DNA from: Acidobacteriota bacterium
Lineage (GTDB): Bacteria; Acidobacteriota; Terriglobia; Bryobacterales; Bryobacteraceae
Assembly (NCBI GenBank): GCA_016871155.1
Contig: VFZO01000016.1
Span: 1-48,990 of the forward strand
Direction of reading: 5' to 3'
Length of the DNA: 48,990 bases
Shown here: positions 11,204 to 18,688 of the stretch, in pieces
How positions within the stretch are numbered: the stretch's first letter is position 1
How the letters are laid out: each line of letters begins with the position of its first letter
Program-made: the position numbers and the translations under genes
The notes under the pieces: model-generated
Seen by the model: only the letters and a program-made list of their open reading frames with translations
Database searches by the model: none
Told to the model about the DNA's origin: nothing

Positions 11204-11272
11204 GCCTAACGGCTTCGGTCAAATCAACGCGCGGGCGAGCCAGCGCCCATAGAGTTCAACGCCTTGTTCGGC
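11204..11272 (-). other. attC-like recombination site (integron cassette), tentative
   Basis: Read on the minus strand the site starts GCCGAAC-AAGGCGTTGAAC and ends with GTTAGGC, which fits the R' consensus GTTRRRY. The outer heptamers are complementary at 6 of 7 positions. A central hairpin GGGCG-CTGGCT-CGCCC lies between them. The TGA stop of the gene at 11256-12092 falls inside the site, as is usual for integron cassettes. Against it: the inner L boxes pair poorly, the R'' box departs from RYYYAAC, and no integrase or second clear attC is in the window. Confidence 0.35.
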
Positions 11273-12092
11273 GGCCCTCCAGAAAGACATCGTGGACTGC
11301 CTCCACGAGTGCAAAGGTGATAATGTGAAACGCGTCGGCCTCAGCGCGCGAGACGCGCACCTCCTCGTCCGGGCTGCGTCCGAGCGCAAGGATCTCGGAA
11401 TCGTTGCCGTCGGTTCGCCATGAGAATGACCAGTGGGCAAATGCATGCCGCAGAAGCATGAAGTCTCTGTTGGAGAAGAAGGCGCGCACTGCCCGAAGCG
11501 GGACCGCCGAACCAGTCTGACGTCGGAACGCTTCGCTGTTCAGGAAGCGCATGATTGGCCCGTCAAGGACGAGGAATGTCGGGATCCAGCGTCCGAGAAA
11601 CCATCCACGTGCCGCAACCCCACGCACAGAGACAGGCGTGGCTCGCCAATCCGCCCGCGCGCTCATCGCAATGGAAGTGAACAGCATCTCAACGGCGCTG
11701 CCGACCGAAGGATTCCGCCCAAGATAGCTGGACACGTCGGCGCGCACATCGGTCTGGGCATAGAGATCGTCGAAGGCCGTCATCAGCACTGTGTATGGCT
11801 GGTCCGACGATGTCCACGCGGACGAGGAGACACGGGAACTTAGGGCAGTGAAGGCCCGTCGAAGTTGGGCGTCACGATCGGGTTCGTGCCGAGGATGACC
11901 AGCTGGTGCGGCAGCTTCATTCTCGGCGAGGACTGGACCATTGTCCTCATTTGCGAACAGGACGAGCATGCCGGGTGCCTCTATCGCCATGTACCGATCC
12001 GATTGCGGATGAGTATCCCGCGGAAGCTCAAGCAACCGACCCTTCTTCGTCACCGTAAAGACAGGGCTTCCAGCTTCATCAAGTGCGGTCAT
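11256..12092 (-). CDS. Hypothetical protein, possible integron-cassette gene
   Basis: A 278-residue soluble protein that I do not recognise. The N-terminal ~60 residues (MTALDEAGSPVFTVTKKGR then LLELPRDTH) look beta-rich, with a hydrophobic stretch GMLVLFAN. The C-terminal half is helical and carries a conserved-looking RHAFAHWSFSW segment near 222, a kind of motif seen in HEPN- or AbiA/Abi-like alpha-helical domains (RxxxxH spacing RHAFAH). That similarity is only suggestive. The stop codon lies in an attC-like site. No operon partner is visible on the same strand. Confidence 0.6.
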   Translation of the reverse strand: MTALDEAGSPVFTVTKKGRLLELPRDTHPQSDRYMAIEAPGMLVLFANEDNGPVLAENEAAAPAGHPRHEPDRDAQLRRAFTALSSRVSSSAWTSSDQPYTVLMTAFDDLYAQTDVRADVSSYLGRNPSVGSAVEMLFTSIAMSARADWRATPVSVRGVAARGWFLGRWIPTFLVLDGPIMRFLNSEAFRRQTGSAVPLRAVRAFFSNRDFMLLRHAFAHWSFSWRTDGNDSEILALGRSPDEEVRVSRAEADAFHIITFALVEAVHDVFLEGRRTRR

Positions 12093-12471
12093 GTGAGCCT
12101 AAGACGAAATCAGTGTCAGCATTTGGGCCAGCAAGTCGTTCGGGCCACCAAGTATCGACTATACAGACACTTCCGGGCGTGTTGCAAGACTTGCCTTCCG
12201 GTTCTCCTGCCGACTACCCTAATTCCGCCGGCGTCGGTGCCGTACGAACAGCAGCGCCGTACCAATCTTCCGGGCACTATGGCGTTACACAGGAGCTATC
12301 TCTATCGTTCCGCCGCAGCGACAGCGTCGGAACTTTAAGCACGAGTTCTGTGATTGCAAATGGGTTTGCCCTTTGGTCAATGGAGGGCCGCCCAAATTGG
12401 ACCCGGTGAGTCTTGCCGATTTGTCGATCGACAAGAGGACTTGGCCGCTGGACAGGGTGTACACTGCTAGC
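12093..12471. other. Intergenic region with a perfect 14-bp palindrome
   Basis: This separates two divergent genes. I see no gene on either strand. The only structure noted is the palindrome at 12421-12434 near the right-hand gene. Confidence 0.5.
12421..12434. promoter_or_regulatory. Perfect palindrome, candidate operator
   Basis: TTGTCGATCGACAA is its own reverse complement. It lies 37 bp upstream of the ATG at 12472. A perfect 14-bp palindrome at this distance is typical of a dimeric repressor site, but no cognate regulator is adjacent. Confidence 0.35.
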
Positions 12472-12651
12472 ATGCACTTCGTCGTTCTTCAAGGGATGAT
12501 CCTAAACGTCGCTGAGATCGAATCTATCGTTGACAGGCCCGGGTCTACATCGACCTTGACGTTTCGAGGTGGGCGAACCATCGAAATCCCTGATTCCACT
12601 GCGAAGCAAATTGCAGGCCTGTTGCAAAAGAACACAATGATCCTTTCGTAG
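12472..12651 (+). CDS. Small hypothetical protein (59 aa)
   Basis: Starting at the ATG at 12472 the product begins MHFVVLQGMILNVAEIESI, continues VDRPGSTSTLTFRGGRTIEI and ends LLQKNTMILS. It has alternating hydrophobic/polar strands like a small all-beta (SH3-like) protein with a short final helix. The longer open frame reaches 12373, but the part before 12472 would run over the palindrome and promoter area. No Shine-Dalgarno is obvious. No function can be assigned. Confidence 0.5.
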   Translation: MHFVVLQGMILNVAEIESIVDRPGSTSTLTFRGGRTIEIPDSTAKQIAGLLQKNTMILS

Positions 12652-12967
12652 TTGTAGGGGTTGGAGATCAACGGCATTCGATGGGCGCAACTGCCGTGGC
12701 GAGCGGTCTCTCGCAGTAACACGGCTGGTGTGTGCAGATTGGATTGATTGACTTCGCCAGGGCGGACAAGCGGTCTGTCAGTGTCGGAAATCTCCCACCA
12801 TTGGGTAGTCACGATCGCTACGCTGCAACGAGCAGTCTTCCGCTTAGCGTCTGGCAGGTGGCGATCTCGGTCCGGAGGCTTTAGGAGACTAACGCGGAAG
12901 GATAGTCGTCTCGCAAACTAAGCGTTCCACAACGGATGGGTTCAGGGCTAGGGTTTTGGATCCTCGA
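12652..12967. other. Intergenic region, nothing recognised
   Basis: This 316-bp gap between the small plus-strand gene and the minus-strand membrane protein shows no credible reading frame, clear terminator or repeat by eye. Confidence 0.5.
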
Positions 12968-13447
12968 TCAAATCGACATGTCCTGGTCCTCTGGATCGAT
13001 ATCGTTGCGTGCCGACACCTCGCGGATTTCCTTTAGCGAGCCTTTGAGCTTCTCCCATACGGGTTTGAGACCCTGATCGTCACCGTTGTCCTTGCCCAGT
13101 CCTGCCCGATCACCAACGATATCATCTGCCAGCGCCCGACATTTTATCTTCAACTCCAATGCTACGCTCTTCCGTTCCGCCCACTTGAACTGGCTAGACA
13201 TGAACGTTAGTATCGTGGTCATCGCCCCGACCGCGAAGAATGCGACTGGCAGAACGCCTTCCGAATATGTCGGGGCAAATTTCGTGATCTGGTCGCGGAA
13301 AGCTGTAAGTACGCCCAGGCAGGCGAGGAGCAAGCGCACAGAGGACGATTTCCATGAATACGACGAAAACTTTCTGTCAAACCTAGAGTGCATCTTGCGT
13401 AGATCGGCGAGTCTTGCGTCCACGAGTTCGGAATACGTTTCTGCCAT
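12968..13447 (-). CDS. Two-helix membrane protein, SLATT/DUF4231-like
   Basis: A 159-residue protein from the ATG at 13447 (MAETYSELVDARLADLRKM). A charged helical N-terminus (RFDRKFSSYSWKSSS) is followed by two hydrophobic helices, VRLLLACLGVLTAF near 48-61 and GVLPVAFFAVGAMTTILTFM near 75-94. A long amphipathic helix with FKWAERKSVALELKIKCRAL comes next. This order (short cytosolic helix, tight 2-TM hairpin, helical tail) is that of SLATT/DUF4231 proteins, proposed pore-forming effectors in nucleotide-signalling defence systems. The family call is by architecture only. It is divergent from, and 88 bp away from, another small membrane protein. Confidence 0.6.
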   Translation of the reverse strand: MAETYSELVDARLADLRKMHSRFDRKFSSYSWKSSSVRLLLACLGVLTAFRDQITKFAPTYSEGVLPVAFFAVGAMTTILTFMSSQFKWAERKSVALELKIKCRALADDIVGDRAGLGKDNGDDQGLKPVWEKLKGSLKEIREVSARNDIDPEDQDMSI

Positions 13448-13535
13448 TCGAGTAGCGTAGCATCCGCCACGACTGCGGCGCGCCAGTGCCCAATCAAATC
13501 CTGGTATGGTAAAGAGGCTCAAACTACGAATCGAT

Positions 13536-13967
13536 ATGCCACAGCGATTCAACCCGTACTTGCGTGATAACCGAATGCAGGACGTTATCGCCGCGATCCA
13601 GTTCTTGGGGCACTACGAAGACTACGACCTCACCGACGACGATTTCCGGCGGCGAATTGCGTTCGATCCCAAAAGCGCCGATTCGTGGTCGGGTGTCTTC
13701 GAACAACACCCTGAGTTTTTTAGGAAGAGTGAACACGCCGACGACTATTCGCTTATCCTGCGACGCGCGAAGAAAAAGACCGCTGAAGGCCACCGACCGC
13801 AGCTGAGCGAGGCCGAGGTCGCGATGCTGGTTGACGCCGCGATCCATCTCCAGAAACATGCTCTTGAGATGCAGAGAGAACGTCGGGCCTGGGTGCCGCT
13901 CCTGATGACAGGAATCGGAATTCTAGCTACCCTCGCCGGAACAGTGCTGGGTGCCTGGCTCAGATGA
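13536..13967 (+). CDS. Hypothetical protein with HPEFF motif and C-terminal TM helix
   Basis: From the ATG at 13536 the 143-residue product opens MPQRFNPYLRDNRMQDVIAA. It then has a compact domain with DDDFRRRIAFDPKSADSW and VFEQHPEFFRK. A helix of mixed charge (AEVAMLVDAAIHLQKHALEM) follows. A C-terminal membrane anchor, VPLLMTGIGILATLAGTVLG, occupies the last ~25 residues. I associate the 'RDNRxxDVIAAIQ...HPEFF' pattern with small uncharacterised membrane-tethered proteins, but cannot name a family. Its divergent neighbour is also a membrane protein, which hints at a functional pair. Confidence 0.62.
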   Translation: MPQRFNPYLRDNRMQDVIAAIQFLGHYEDYDLTDDDFRRRIAFDPKSADSWSGVFEQHPEFFRKSEHADDYSLILRRAKKKTAEGHRPQLSEAEVAMLVDAAIHLQKHALEMQRERRAWVPLLMTGIGILATLAGTVLGAWLR

Positions 13968-13987
13968 TAGAGCCAGGGTTGCCAGTC

Positions 13988-14088
13988 CGATAACTCCCGC
14001 AAAGTCGCGAAGGGAACCGAATTCCAGTACCGGGGCGAGTTCCGTTCTAGCGACTCGGGCGCATGGGTGATCGCGGGTGAGATTGGCG
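13988..14088. repeat. 101-bp direct repeat, copy 1
   Basis: Aligns without gaps to 14533-14633 with 9 mismatches (about 91% identity). The shared core includes AAAGTCGCGAAGGGAACCGA and GACTCGGGCGCATGGGTGAT. Read on the minus strand both copies can be translated through NSVPFATL, so they may be remnants of a dispersed coding element. The 444 bp between the copies hold one minus-strand gene. Confidence 0.9.
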
Positions 14089-14121
14089 CCATTCGCGGGC
14101 TATCGAGACCGATACCGCACA

Positions 14122-14496
14122 TTATCCCGCCTGGTGTCTGCCCGCCTCGCCTTCTTGCTGCCGTCGCGCCTCGAAGTTGGCCCACATTGACTCGAATTCC
14201 TGGCGTGAAATGCCTGCGTGCTCATCCGGTACGAATTTCATATTCGAATCCGTCCAGAAGCCGAAGTTCCTGCCAATCGGGCCGGCCACTATCGGAATGT
14301 TCTGAACATCGAAGCCAAGTTCCCTCTGCGGAGCCCCGCTGTCGTCGACCTCGACCCACCATTTGCAAACGTGCTGGTAGTGGTTCTCAAAATCAGGGTT
14401 AGCGAGTGGGACAACCTTTTTCAGGACCCGCAGCCACATCGGCAGATGCTGAGGTCCGGGGATTTCTGTGGCGAGCTTCGTCTCGATGACCCTCAT
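14122..14496 (-). CDS. Hypothetical protein between the 101-bp repeats
   Basis: A 124-residue soluble protein from the ATG at 14496 (MRVIETKLATEIPGPQHLP). Tryptophan/aromatic-rich segments (HYQHVCKWWVEVDD, GPIGRNFGFWTDSN) suggest a compact alpha/beta fold, with a charged helix FESMWANFEARRQQEGE at the end. I do not recognise it. It is bounded on both sides by copies of the 101-bp repeat, so repeat and gene may have moved as a unit. Confidence 0.55.
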   Translation of the reverse strand: MRVIETKLATEIPGPQHLPMWLRVLKKVVPLANPDFENHYQHVCKWWVEVDDSGAPQRELGFDVQNIPIVAGPIGRNFGFWTDSNMKFVPDEHAGISRQEFESMWANFEARRQQEGEAGRHQAG

Positions 14497-14532
14497 GTCC
14501 TTAGATCTTCTTGATTCGCAAGAACTGTAGCA

Positions 14533-14633
14533 CGATAGCTCGCACAAAGTCGCGAAGGGAACCGAATTCCCGTACCAGGGCGAGTTCCGTACCAGCGACT
14601 CGGGCGCATGGGTGATCGCGGGTGAGCATGGCG
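14533..14633. repeat. 101-bp direct repeat, copy 2
   Basis: Same orientation as the copy at 13988-14088, about 91% identical. It lies just upstream (minus strand) of the 124-residue gene, so it would sit in that gene's promoter region. The 101-bp unit has no obvious inverted ends and encodes no transposase. Confidence 0.9.
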
Positions 14634-14724
14634 TTCACCGGTAAACCACCATGCGACAGCCAGTACGCTCGCTACGGCGTTCCAGTTGGCCGGAACGGAC
14701 GCAACAGGCCGCTCGCTTCGTACC

Positions 14725-15495
14725 ATGGGAGGAGTGTTGAACGCCGATCAGCTACGAACCTTCGGCCGCGATGGGTATCTCGTCGTGCGCGGCGTGGCCG
14801 CCGAGTCTCTACTCGCCGAGTTGTCGACCGAGGTCCTGGATCTCGTGGCTCGGAAACCACCGCCGGCTGGCAGAGTCGGATTTCACCATTACTTCGAAGA
14901 ACCCGGCGATCTCCCCAAGGCGTGCGCGATTCTGAGAGATTCGGGTGTCCTCTCGATGGCGGCTGAGCTGGTGGCGCCCCATGCAATCGATCTTGCGTTC
15001 CCGCACATTCAGATCGCCACCAGCATCTACGGTTGGGATCATGAGCCCGGTGGAGGCCACATCGACGGGTATGGGCTTCCGGATCAAACCGAGCCAGCAA
15101 CGTTCACGATGCTTGCCGGCATCTATCTCGGAGACGAGTCGGAGCGAGGCCGGGGGAACCTTTGGGTGTGGCCCGGCTCTCATCTCGGCCACCAGCGGCT
15201 GTTCCGGGAACGCGGCGTGGATGTCTTGATGGCACCAGAATCCGAAGGTGGCCACGCCTGCCTGCTGGACCCGCCACCCGATCTCGGTCAAGGCCAGCCT
15301 GTGCTTGCCAAACGCGGCGACGTACTGCTAGCTCACTATCTGCTGGCCCACAACCACAGCGGAAACATGTGGAACCCTCTTCGGAGCATCGCCTACTACC
15401 GTCTTGCCGCTGAAGGCCACCGGCAACGATGGCGAGACACGCACCTCGACGCACTACACGAATACGCCCCAGTCCGGGCGGCGCTCGTCTCTTGA
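14725..15495 (+). CDS. Phytanoyl-CoA dioxygenase (PhyH) family protein
   Basis: A 256-residue non-haem Fe(II)/2-oxoglutarate-dependent oxygenase from the ATG at 14725. The facial triad is visible as HID (112-114) and a distal His in LLAHNHSGN (209 or 211). Arg220 (NPLRSIAYYRL) is placed to bind the 2-oxoglutarate carboxylate. WVWPGSHLGHQ is typical of PhyH proteins that hydroxylate small or lipid substrates; the substrate cannot be told. It stands alone, at the right edge of the orphan-gene patch, and converges on the MutS-family gene. Confidence 0.85.
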   Translation: MGGVLNADQLRTFGRDGYLVVRGVAAESLLAELSTEVLDLVARKPPPAGRVGFHHYFEEPGDLPKACAILRDSGVLSMAAELVAPHAIDLAFPHIQIATSIYGWDHEPGGGHIDGYGLPDQTEPATFTMLAGIYLGDESERGRGNLWVWPGSHLGHQRLFRERGVDVLMAPESEGGHACLLDPPPDLGQGQPVLAKRGDVLLAHYLLAHNHSGNMWNPLRSIAYYRLAAEGHRQRWRDTHLDALHEYAPVRAALVS

Positions 15496-15759
15496 CGGAC
15501 AGGGCGCCGCAAGCAAGCGCGAGTCCTAATGAGCGGATAGAGAACGATCAGTCCCATGCCGGACGTACAGAATCCGGCACAGAGACAATGAAAAAAGGGA
15601 ACGGGTGGAGGGAACCGCGGGATATGCGCTACCTCCTGCCTCGGCCTACGCTTGGAGAGTTTGATATTCCGAGGAATGGCAGGCTTTCTGGACGCTCGCG
15701 CGGCGGCCAGAGCCGGACTCCGCATCCGGTTTGAACGCGGGTTTCCCGGTTGCAAACAG

Positions 15760-17538
15760 CTAGACCGGGACACCCGCCATGCGTGCGATCGCGATGGCAT
15801 TTGTCTCCGGCGTGACCCCCGGCTTCAGCCGATAGTCGAAGTCGAGCGGATGCCGCCCGGTGCTTGCCATGTGAACGTTTGATCCCCCGTGATCTGCGAG
15901 GGAGGCAAGAGCAATGTCATGAGTCGAGAGCGCACCAACAGCGCCACGTTTCACGAGAGTCTGTACGACGGCGTCAGCCGCCAACTGGCGGTCCCGGGAG
16001 TTCGTTCCGCTGAAGATCTCATCTATGAGGAAGATAACGGGCTGTTGCAGGGACGCGTCAAGTGTCTCACGCAGACGCTGAACCTCGGCAAGGAATCGAG
16101 ACTTTCCTTCTCGCAACGAGTCTCCGACAGAGATGGAAGCGTACACGCTCATTGCCGCCATTCGAACCGACTTCGCCCGGACGGGAGCGCCGGCCAGGGA
16201 GAGAACTGACGCGAGGCCCATTGATCGCAAGAGCGTGCTCTTGCCAGACATGTTCGAGCCGCTGATCACCCAGAACTTCTGGCCGGAACCGAGTGTGACG
16301 CCGTTGGCGACGCAAGCCGCCCGCGGCAACAACGGATGTCCCAGCGCCTCTGCGTCGAAAAATGCACTGGCCTCGGAAACCTCCGGCCAGCAGTCTTCCG
16401 GATTTTCGTAGGCGTAGCAGGCAAGCGCACTCAGCGCCTCAAACTCGGCCCATGTGTCCATCCACCGGAGCATCGCGGTTTTATGCCTCCCGCGCCACGC
16501 ATCCAGAGCCAAGGCTGTTTGCGTGCCCAAAGCCAACCAAAGAGACAAGTGGTACAGCCAATCCTTGTTGCGCTCGGCGAGGATCATGAACCACGAATCC
16601 AGTTCCCCGATGGTGCGATCCGCACCTGCGGCACACTGAACCAACTGTGCCAGCTTGGGTGAAGCGAATTCCAGGCCAGCGAGCATTGCCAAGCCCTCGC
16701 GCATGACCCTGATTTCGCTGGCTACCGGACCGGCGGCGGCGAGTGCCACACGGACCCATCGAAATAGGAACCCAGCTACGAGCGCTTGCAGGGCCGCAAT
16801 GGTACAAATCGGCCCCCACAAGACCGGCCAAACAACCGACGGCGCAACAAGCAAGGAGACTGACAGTACAAGCAAGACCAGGCTGCTGGCACACAAGCCT
16901 AGGCGCAGCAGCTTCGCGCGGTGGATTGACGCCGCGTCCAGCCATTCGGCGAACGTCTCCCATCTCGACTCCTGGAAATCGTGCTGTCCCAAAAGCGCGA
17001 TCTGCTCACGAAGGCCGGTCCTAGAAGCCAACTCCCGGACTGCTTCTTGGCGTTCCCGGGCTTCTTTGGAACCGGCGGGCTGGAGGAGGAATCTTCCCAG
17101 GCGTTCCCGTCCCAAATGGGTTCTCGCCGTGCATATTCGCTCGAAAAGCGAGCCTTCACCAAACACGCCAAGGCCGGCCGCGTAGGGATGATCACCTGGC
17201 TGGAACTCCAAGCCCTGGTGCCCCTTGCCGGCCCACTGACCCTCAACCCGCGCTTTGGCGCATTCATAGAAGGCGCTCAGGCGATTCAGCCGGGCCCCTT
17301 GCAACCGCAAACGTCCATACTTGCGAATCGAGATCAGAACTGGCGGGATGGCGAGCGGCGGGTACCAAACCGGGATCGACTTTCGATAGTAGGCCAAGAG
17401 CCCGAATCCAAGCGCAATGACGACGGCGAGAGCTGCGACCGAAAGCACCCCCAACTGCTTACTCTGGATGCTGGCCAGCCCTGCCTGCAAGTCGTGGAAA
17501 CGCTGTTGGTAATGAATTAGAACTTCGCCTGTCGTCAC
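15760..17538 (-). CDS. Membrane-associated MutS-family ATPase
   Basis: A 592-residue protein whose C-terminal third is a MutS/MSH ATPase. It has Walker A GSNMSGKSTLLRS near 427, a Q-loop-like SVGDSLREGKSRFLAEVQRL, the ABC-type signature region and Walker B IFLIDEIFSGTNSRDRQ (Asp506/Glu507), then the STHDIALASL switch His. The N-terminal mismatch-recognition and connector domains are absent. Instead hydrophobic segments occur near residues 30-50 and as a pair near 212-260. This fits a group of membrane-bound MutS-like proteins of unknown role, not mismatch repair. Its 3' end converges on the dioxygenase gene; a TetR gene lies upstream on the same strand. Confidence 0.85.
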   Translation of the reverse strand: MTTGEVLIHYQQRFHDLQAGLASIQSKQLGVLSVAALAVVIALGFGLLAYYRKSIPVWYPPLAIPPVLISIRKYGRLRLQGARLNRLSAFYECAKARVEGQWAGKGHQGLEFQPGDHPYAAGLGVFGEGSLFERICTARTHLGRERLGRFLLQPAGSKEARERQEAVRELASRTGLREQIALLGQHDFQESRWETFAEWLDAASIHRAKLLRLGLCASSLVLLVLSVSLLVAPSVVWPVLWGPICTIAALQALVAGFLFRWVRVALAAAGPVASEIRVMREGLAMLAGLEFASPKLAQLVQCAAGADRTIGELDSWFMILAERNKDWLYHLSLWLALGTQTALALDAWRGRHKTAMLRWMDTWAEFEALSALACYAYENPEDCWPEVSEASAFFDAEALGHPLLPRAACVANGVTLGSGQKFWVISGSNMSGKSTLLRSMGLASVLSLAGAPVRAKSVRMAAMSVYASISVGDSLREGKSRFLAEVQRLRETLDASLQQPVIFLIDEIFSGTNSRDRQLAADAVVQTLVKRGAVGALSTHDIALASLADHGGSNVHMASTGRHPLDFDYRLKPGVTPETNAIAIARMAGVPV

Positions 17539-17618
17539 CCTCTCAGGCTAACAACGAGCCGGCAGAACCGGCAAAATCGCATTCTCACGCTTGTACTGAG
17601 AGCGTGCCGCCCGGCTTG

Positions 17619-18221
17619 TCACTTTTTGCGCGGGGCGGCGAGGCGGTTCGGATTGCGGGCCGGGATGAGGATCCCTTCCAGGTGCGCAGCGAGGGTGCGG
17701 ATCTGGGCCTCTGAAGCGACGGTGCCCAGGGCGGCGAGGTGGACGGCGCCGGCGTATGCCGAATACGCGGTGAGCGCCCAACTGGCTGCCTGCTCCGGCG
17801 ACAGGCCCATCTCTGCGTAGATGGCGCGGATGTAGGCAAGACGGCCGGAGGTAACCTCTCGTACGACGGGGATTGCCTTCCGATCGCCGGCGAGGGCGGC
17901 CGAGACGATGGCGCTTTCGGCACGGAGGCGGGCGGGCGCGGTCCAGGCGGCGTCGATCAGAGCGGCTAGGCGCTCGCGGGGGCCGGCGATGGCGGAGAGC
18001 CGGGCGATCACGCTGGTGAATCCTCGCGATTTCCAGGCGGCGAGAACCGCAGAGATGAGGTCGCCGCGATCGCGGAAATGCCAATAGAAGCTGCCTTTGG
18101 AGACGTGAAGCTTCCGGGCAAGGGGTTCGACGGCGAGGCCGTCGAAGCCGGCAACAGCGAGTTGGTCGATGGCGGCTTCGATCCAGTCCTCGCGCGTGAG
18201 GAGCCTCTTTGCTTTTGGCAT
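17619..18221 (-). CDS. TetR/AcrR family transcriptional repressor
   Basis: A 200-residue regulator from the ATG at 18221 (MPKAKRLLTREDWIEAAIDQ). The N-terminal helix-turn-helix contains LARKLHVSKGSFYWHFRDR, the hallmark TetR recognition helix. The C-terminal ligand domain is helical and Ala-rich. It diverges from a DUF6463-like membrane gene with only 23 bp between the starts. That gap holds two overlapping inverted repeats, so it most likely controls both genes. The ligand is unknown. Confidence 0.92.
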   Translation of the reverse strand: MPKAKRLLTREDWIEAAIDQLAVAGFDGLAVEPLARKLHVSKGSFYWHFRDRGDLISAVLAAWKSRGFTSVIARLSAIAGPRERLAALIDAAWTAPARLRAESAIVSAALAGDRKAIPVVREVTSGRLAYIRAIYAEMGLSPEQAASWALTAYSAYAGAVHLAALGTVASEAQIRTLAAHLEGILIPARNPNRLAAPRKK

Positions 18222-18230
18222 GGCGAACTG

Positions 18231-18257
18231 CCATACTACACCGTATGGACGATACGG
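18231..18257. promoter_or_regulatory. Overlapping inverted repeats, candidate TetR operator
   Basis: CCATAC-TACACC-GTATGG (18231-18248) and CCGTAT-GGACG-ATACGG (18241-18257) are perfect inverted repeats that share the central GTATGG. They span the start codon of the plus-strand gene at 18245 and sit 10 bp upstream of the TetR start. Binding there would block both divergent genes. Confidence 0.65.
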
Positions 18258-18616
18258 GTGCGTATGGAAGAGTGACTCCCGGAGTTTCGTTGGTGGCGAT
18301 CGGCGTGATCCACCAGGCTGTGGGCGTGGCGCTGGGGCGCGGAGAATTGATTGCACTGTGGCGGGCCGGGGTAGTGGACCAGGCGGAAGCCAATCCGATG
18401 AGGATGGCGTTGGTCTGGTTTCTGCTGTTCGGATTCGCGCTGATCTTTGCGGGCTGGGTGACGCACCGGCTCGAAGTTTCGGGCGGACGATTCTCGCGCG
18501 GACTCGCCTTGGGTTTGGGCGCGTTGTGCGCGACCGGCGTGCTGCTGATGCCGGCGTCGGGGTTTTGGCTGGGGTTTATTCCGGCGGTGCAGATCTGGCG
18601 GCGCGCGACGCTGTAG
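18245..18616 (+). CDS. DUF6463-like small membrane protein
   Basis: The 123-residue product has four predicted membrane helices: VSLVAIGVIHQAVGVALG, MALVWFLLFGFALIFAGWV, GLALGLGALCATGVLLM and GFWLGFIPAVQIW. A HRLEVSGGRFSR loop lies in the middle. This matches the size and layout of DUF6463 proteins, which have no known function and often sit next to TetR regulators. The ATG at 18245 lies within the operator-like repeat, so the mRNA leader must be very short. Confidence 0.75.
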   Translation: MDDTGAYGRVTPGVSLVAIGVIHQAVGVALGRGELIALWRAGVVDQAEANPMRMALVWFLLFGFALIFAGWVTHRLEVSGGRFSRGLALGLGALCATGVLLMPASGFWLGFIPAVQIWRRATL

Positions 18617-18652
18617 CCGATACCGCCACCCTCGTCGAAGGCAGGCCCCCCA

Positions 18653-18683
18653 TTGACACCAATCATTCGAACATGATTTGGTG
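18653..18683 (+). promoter_or_regulatory. TTGACA box and imperfect inverted repeat upstream of a TonB receptor
   Basis: A consensus -35 box TTGACA (18653-18658) overlaps an inverted repeat. CACCAATCAT (18657-18666) pairs with ATGATTTGGTG (18673-18683) around TCGAAC, with one extra base. The repeat ends 5 bp before the ATG at 18689, so it could be an operator or a leader hairpin hiding the start region. A good -10 box is not visible. Confidence 0.4.
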
Positions 18684-18688
18684 CTGGG

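Noticed and set aside
12860..12940. Second attC site suggested by GACTAACGC and CTAAGCG
   Set aside because: The outer heptamers do not fit GTTRRRY/RYYYAAC and do not pair; no adjoining stop codon in the site.
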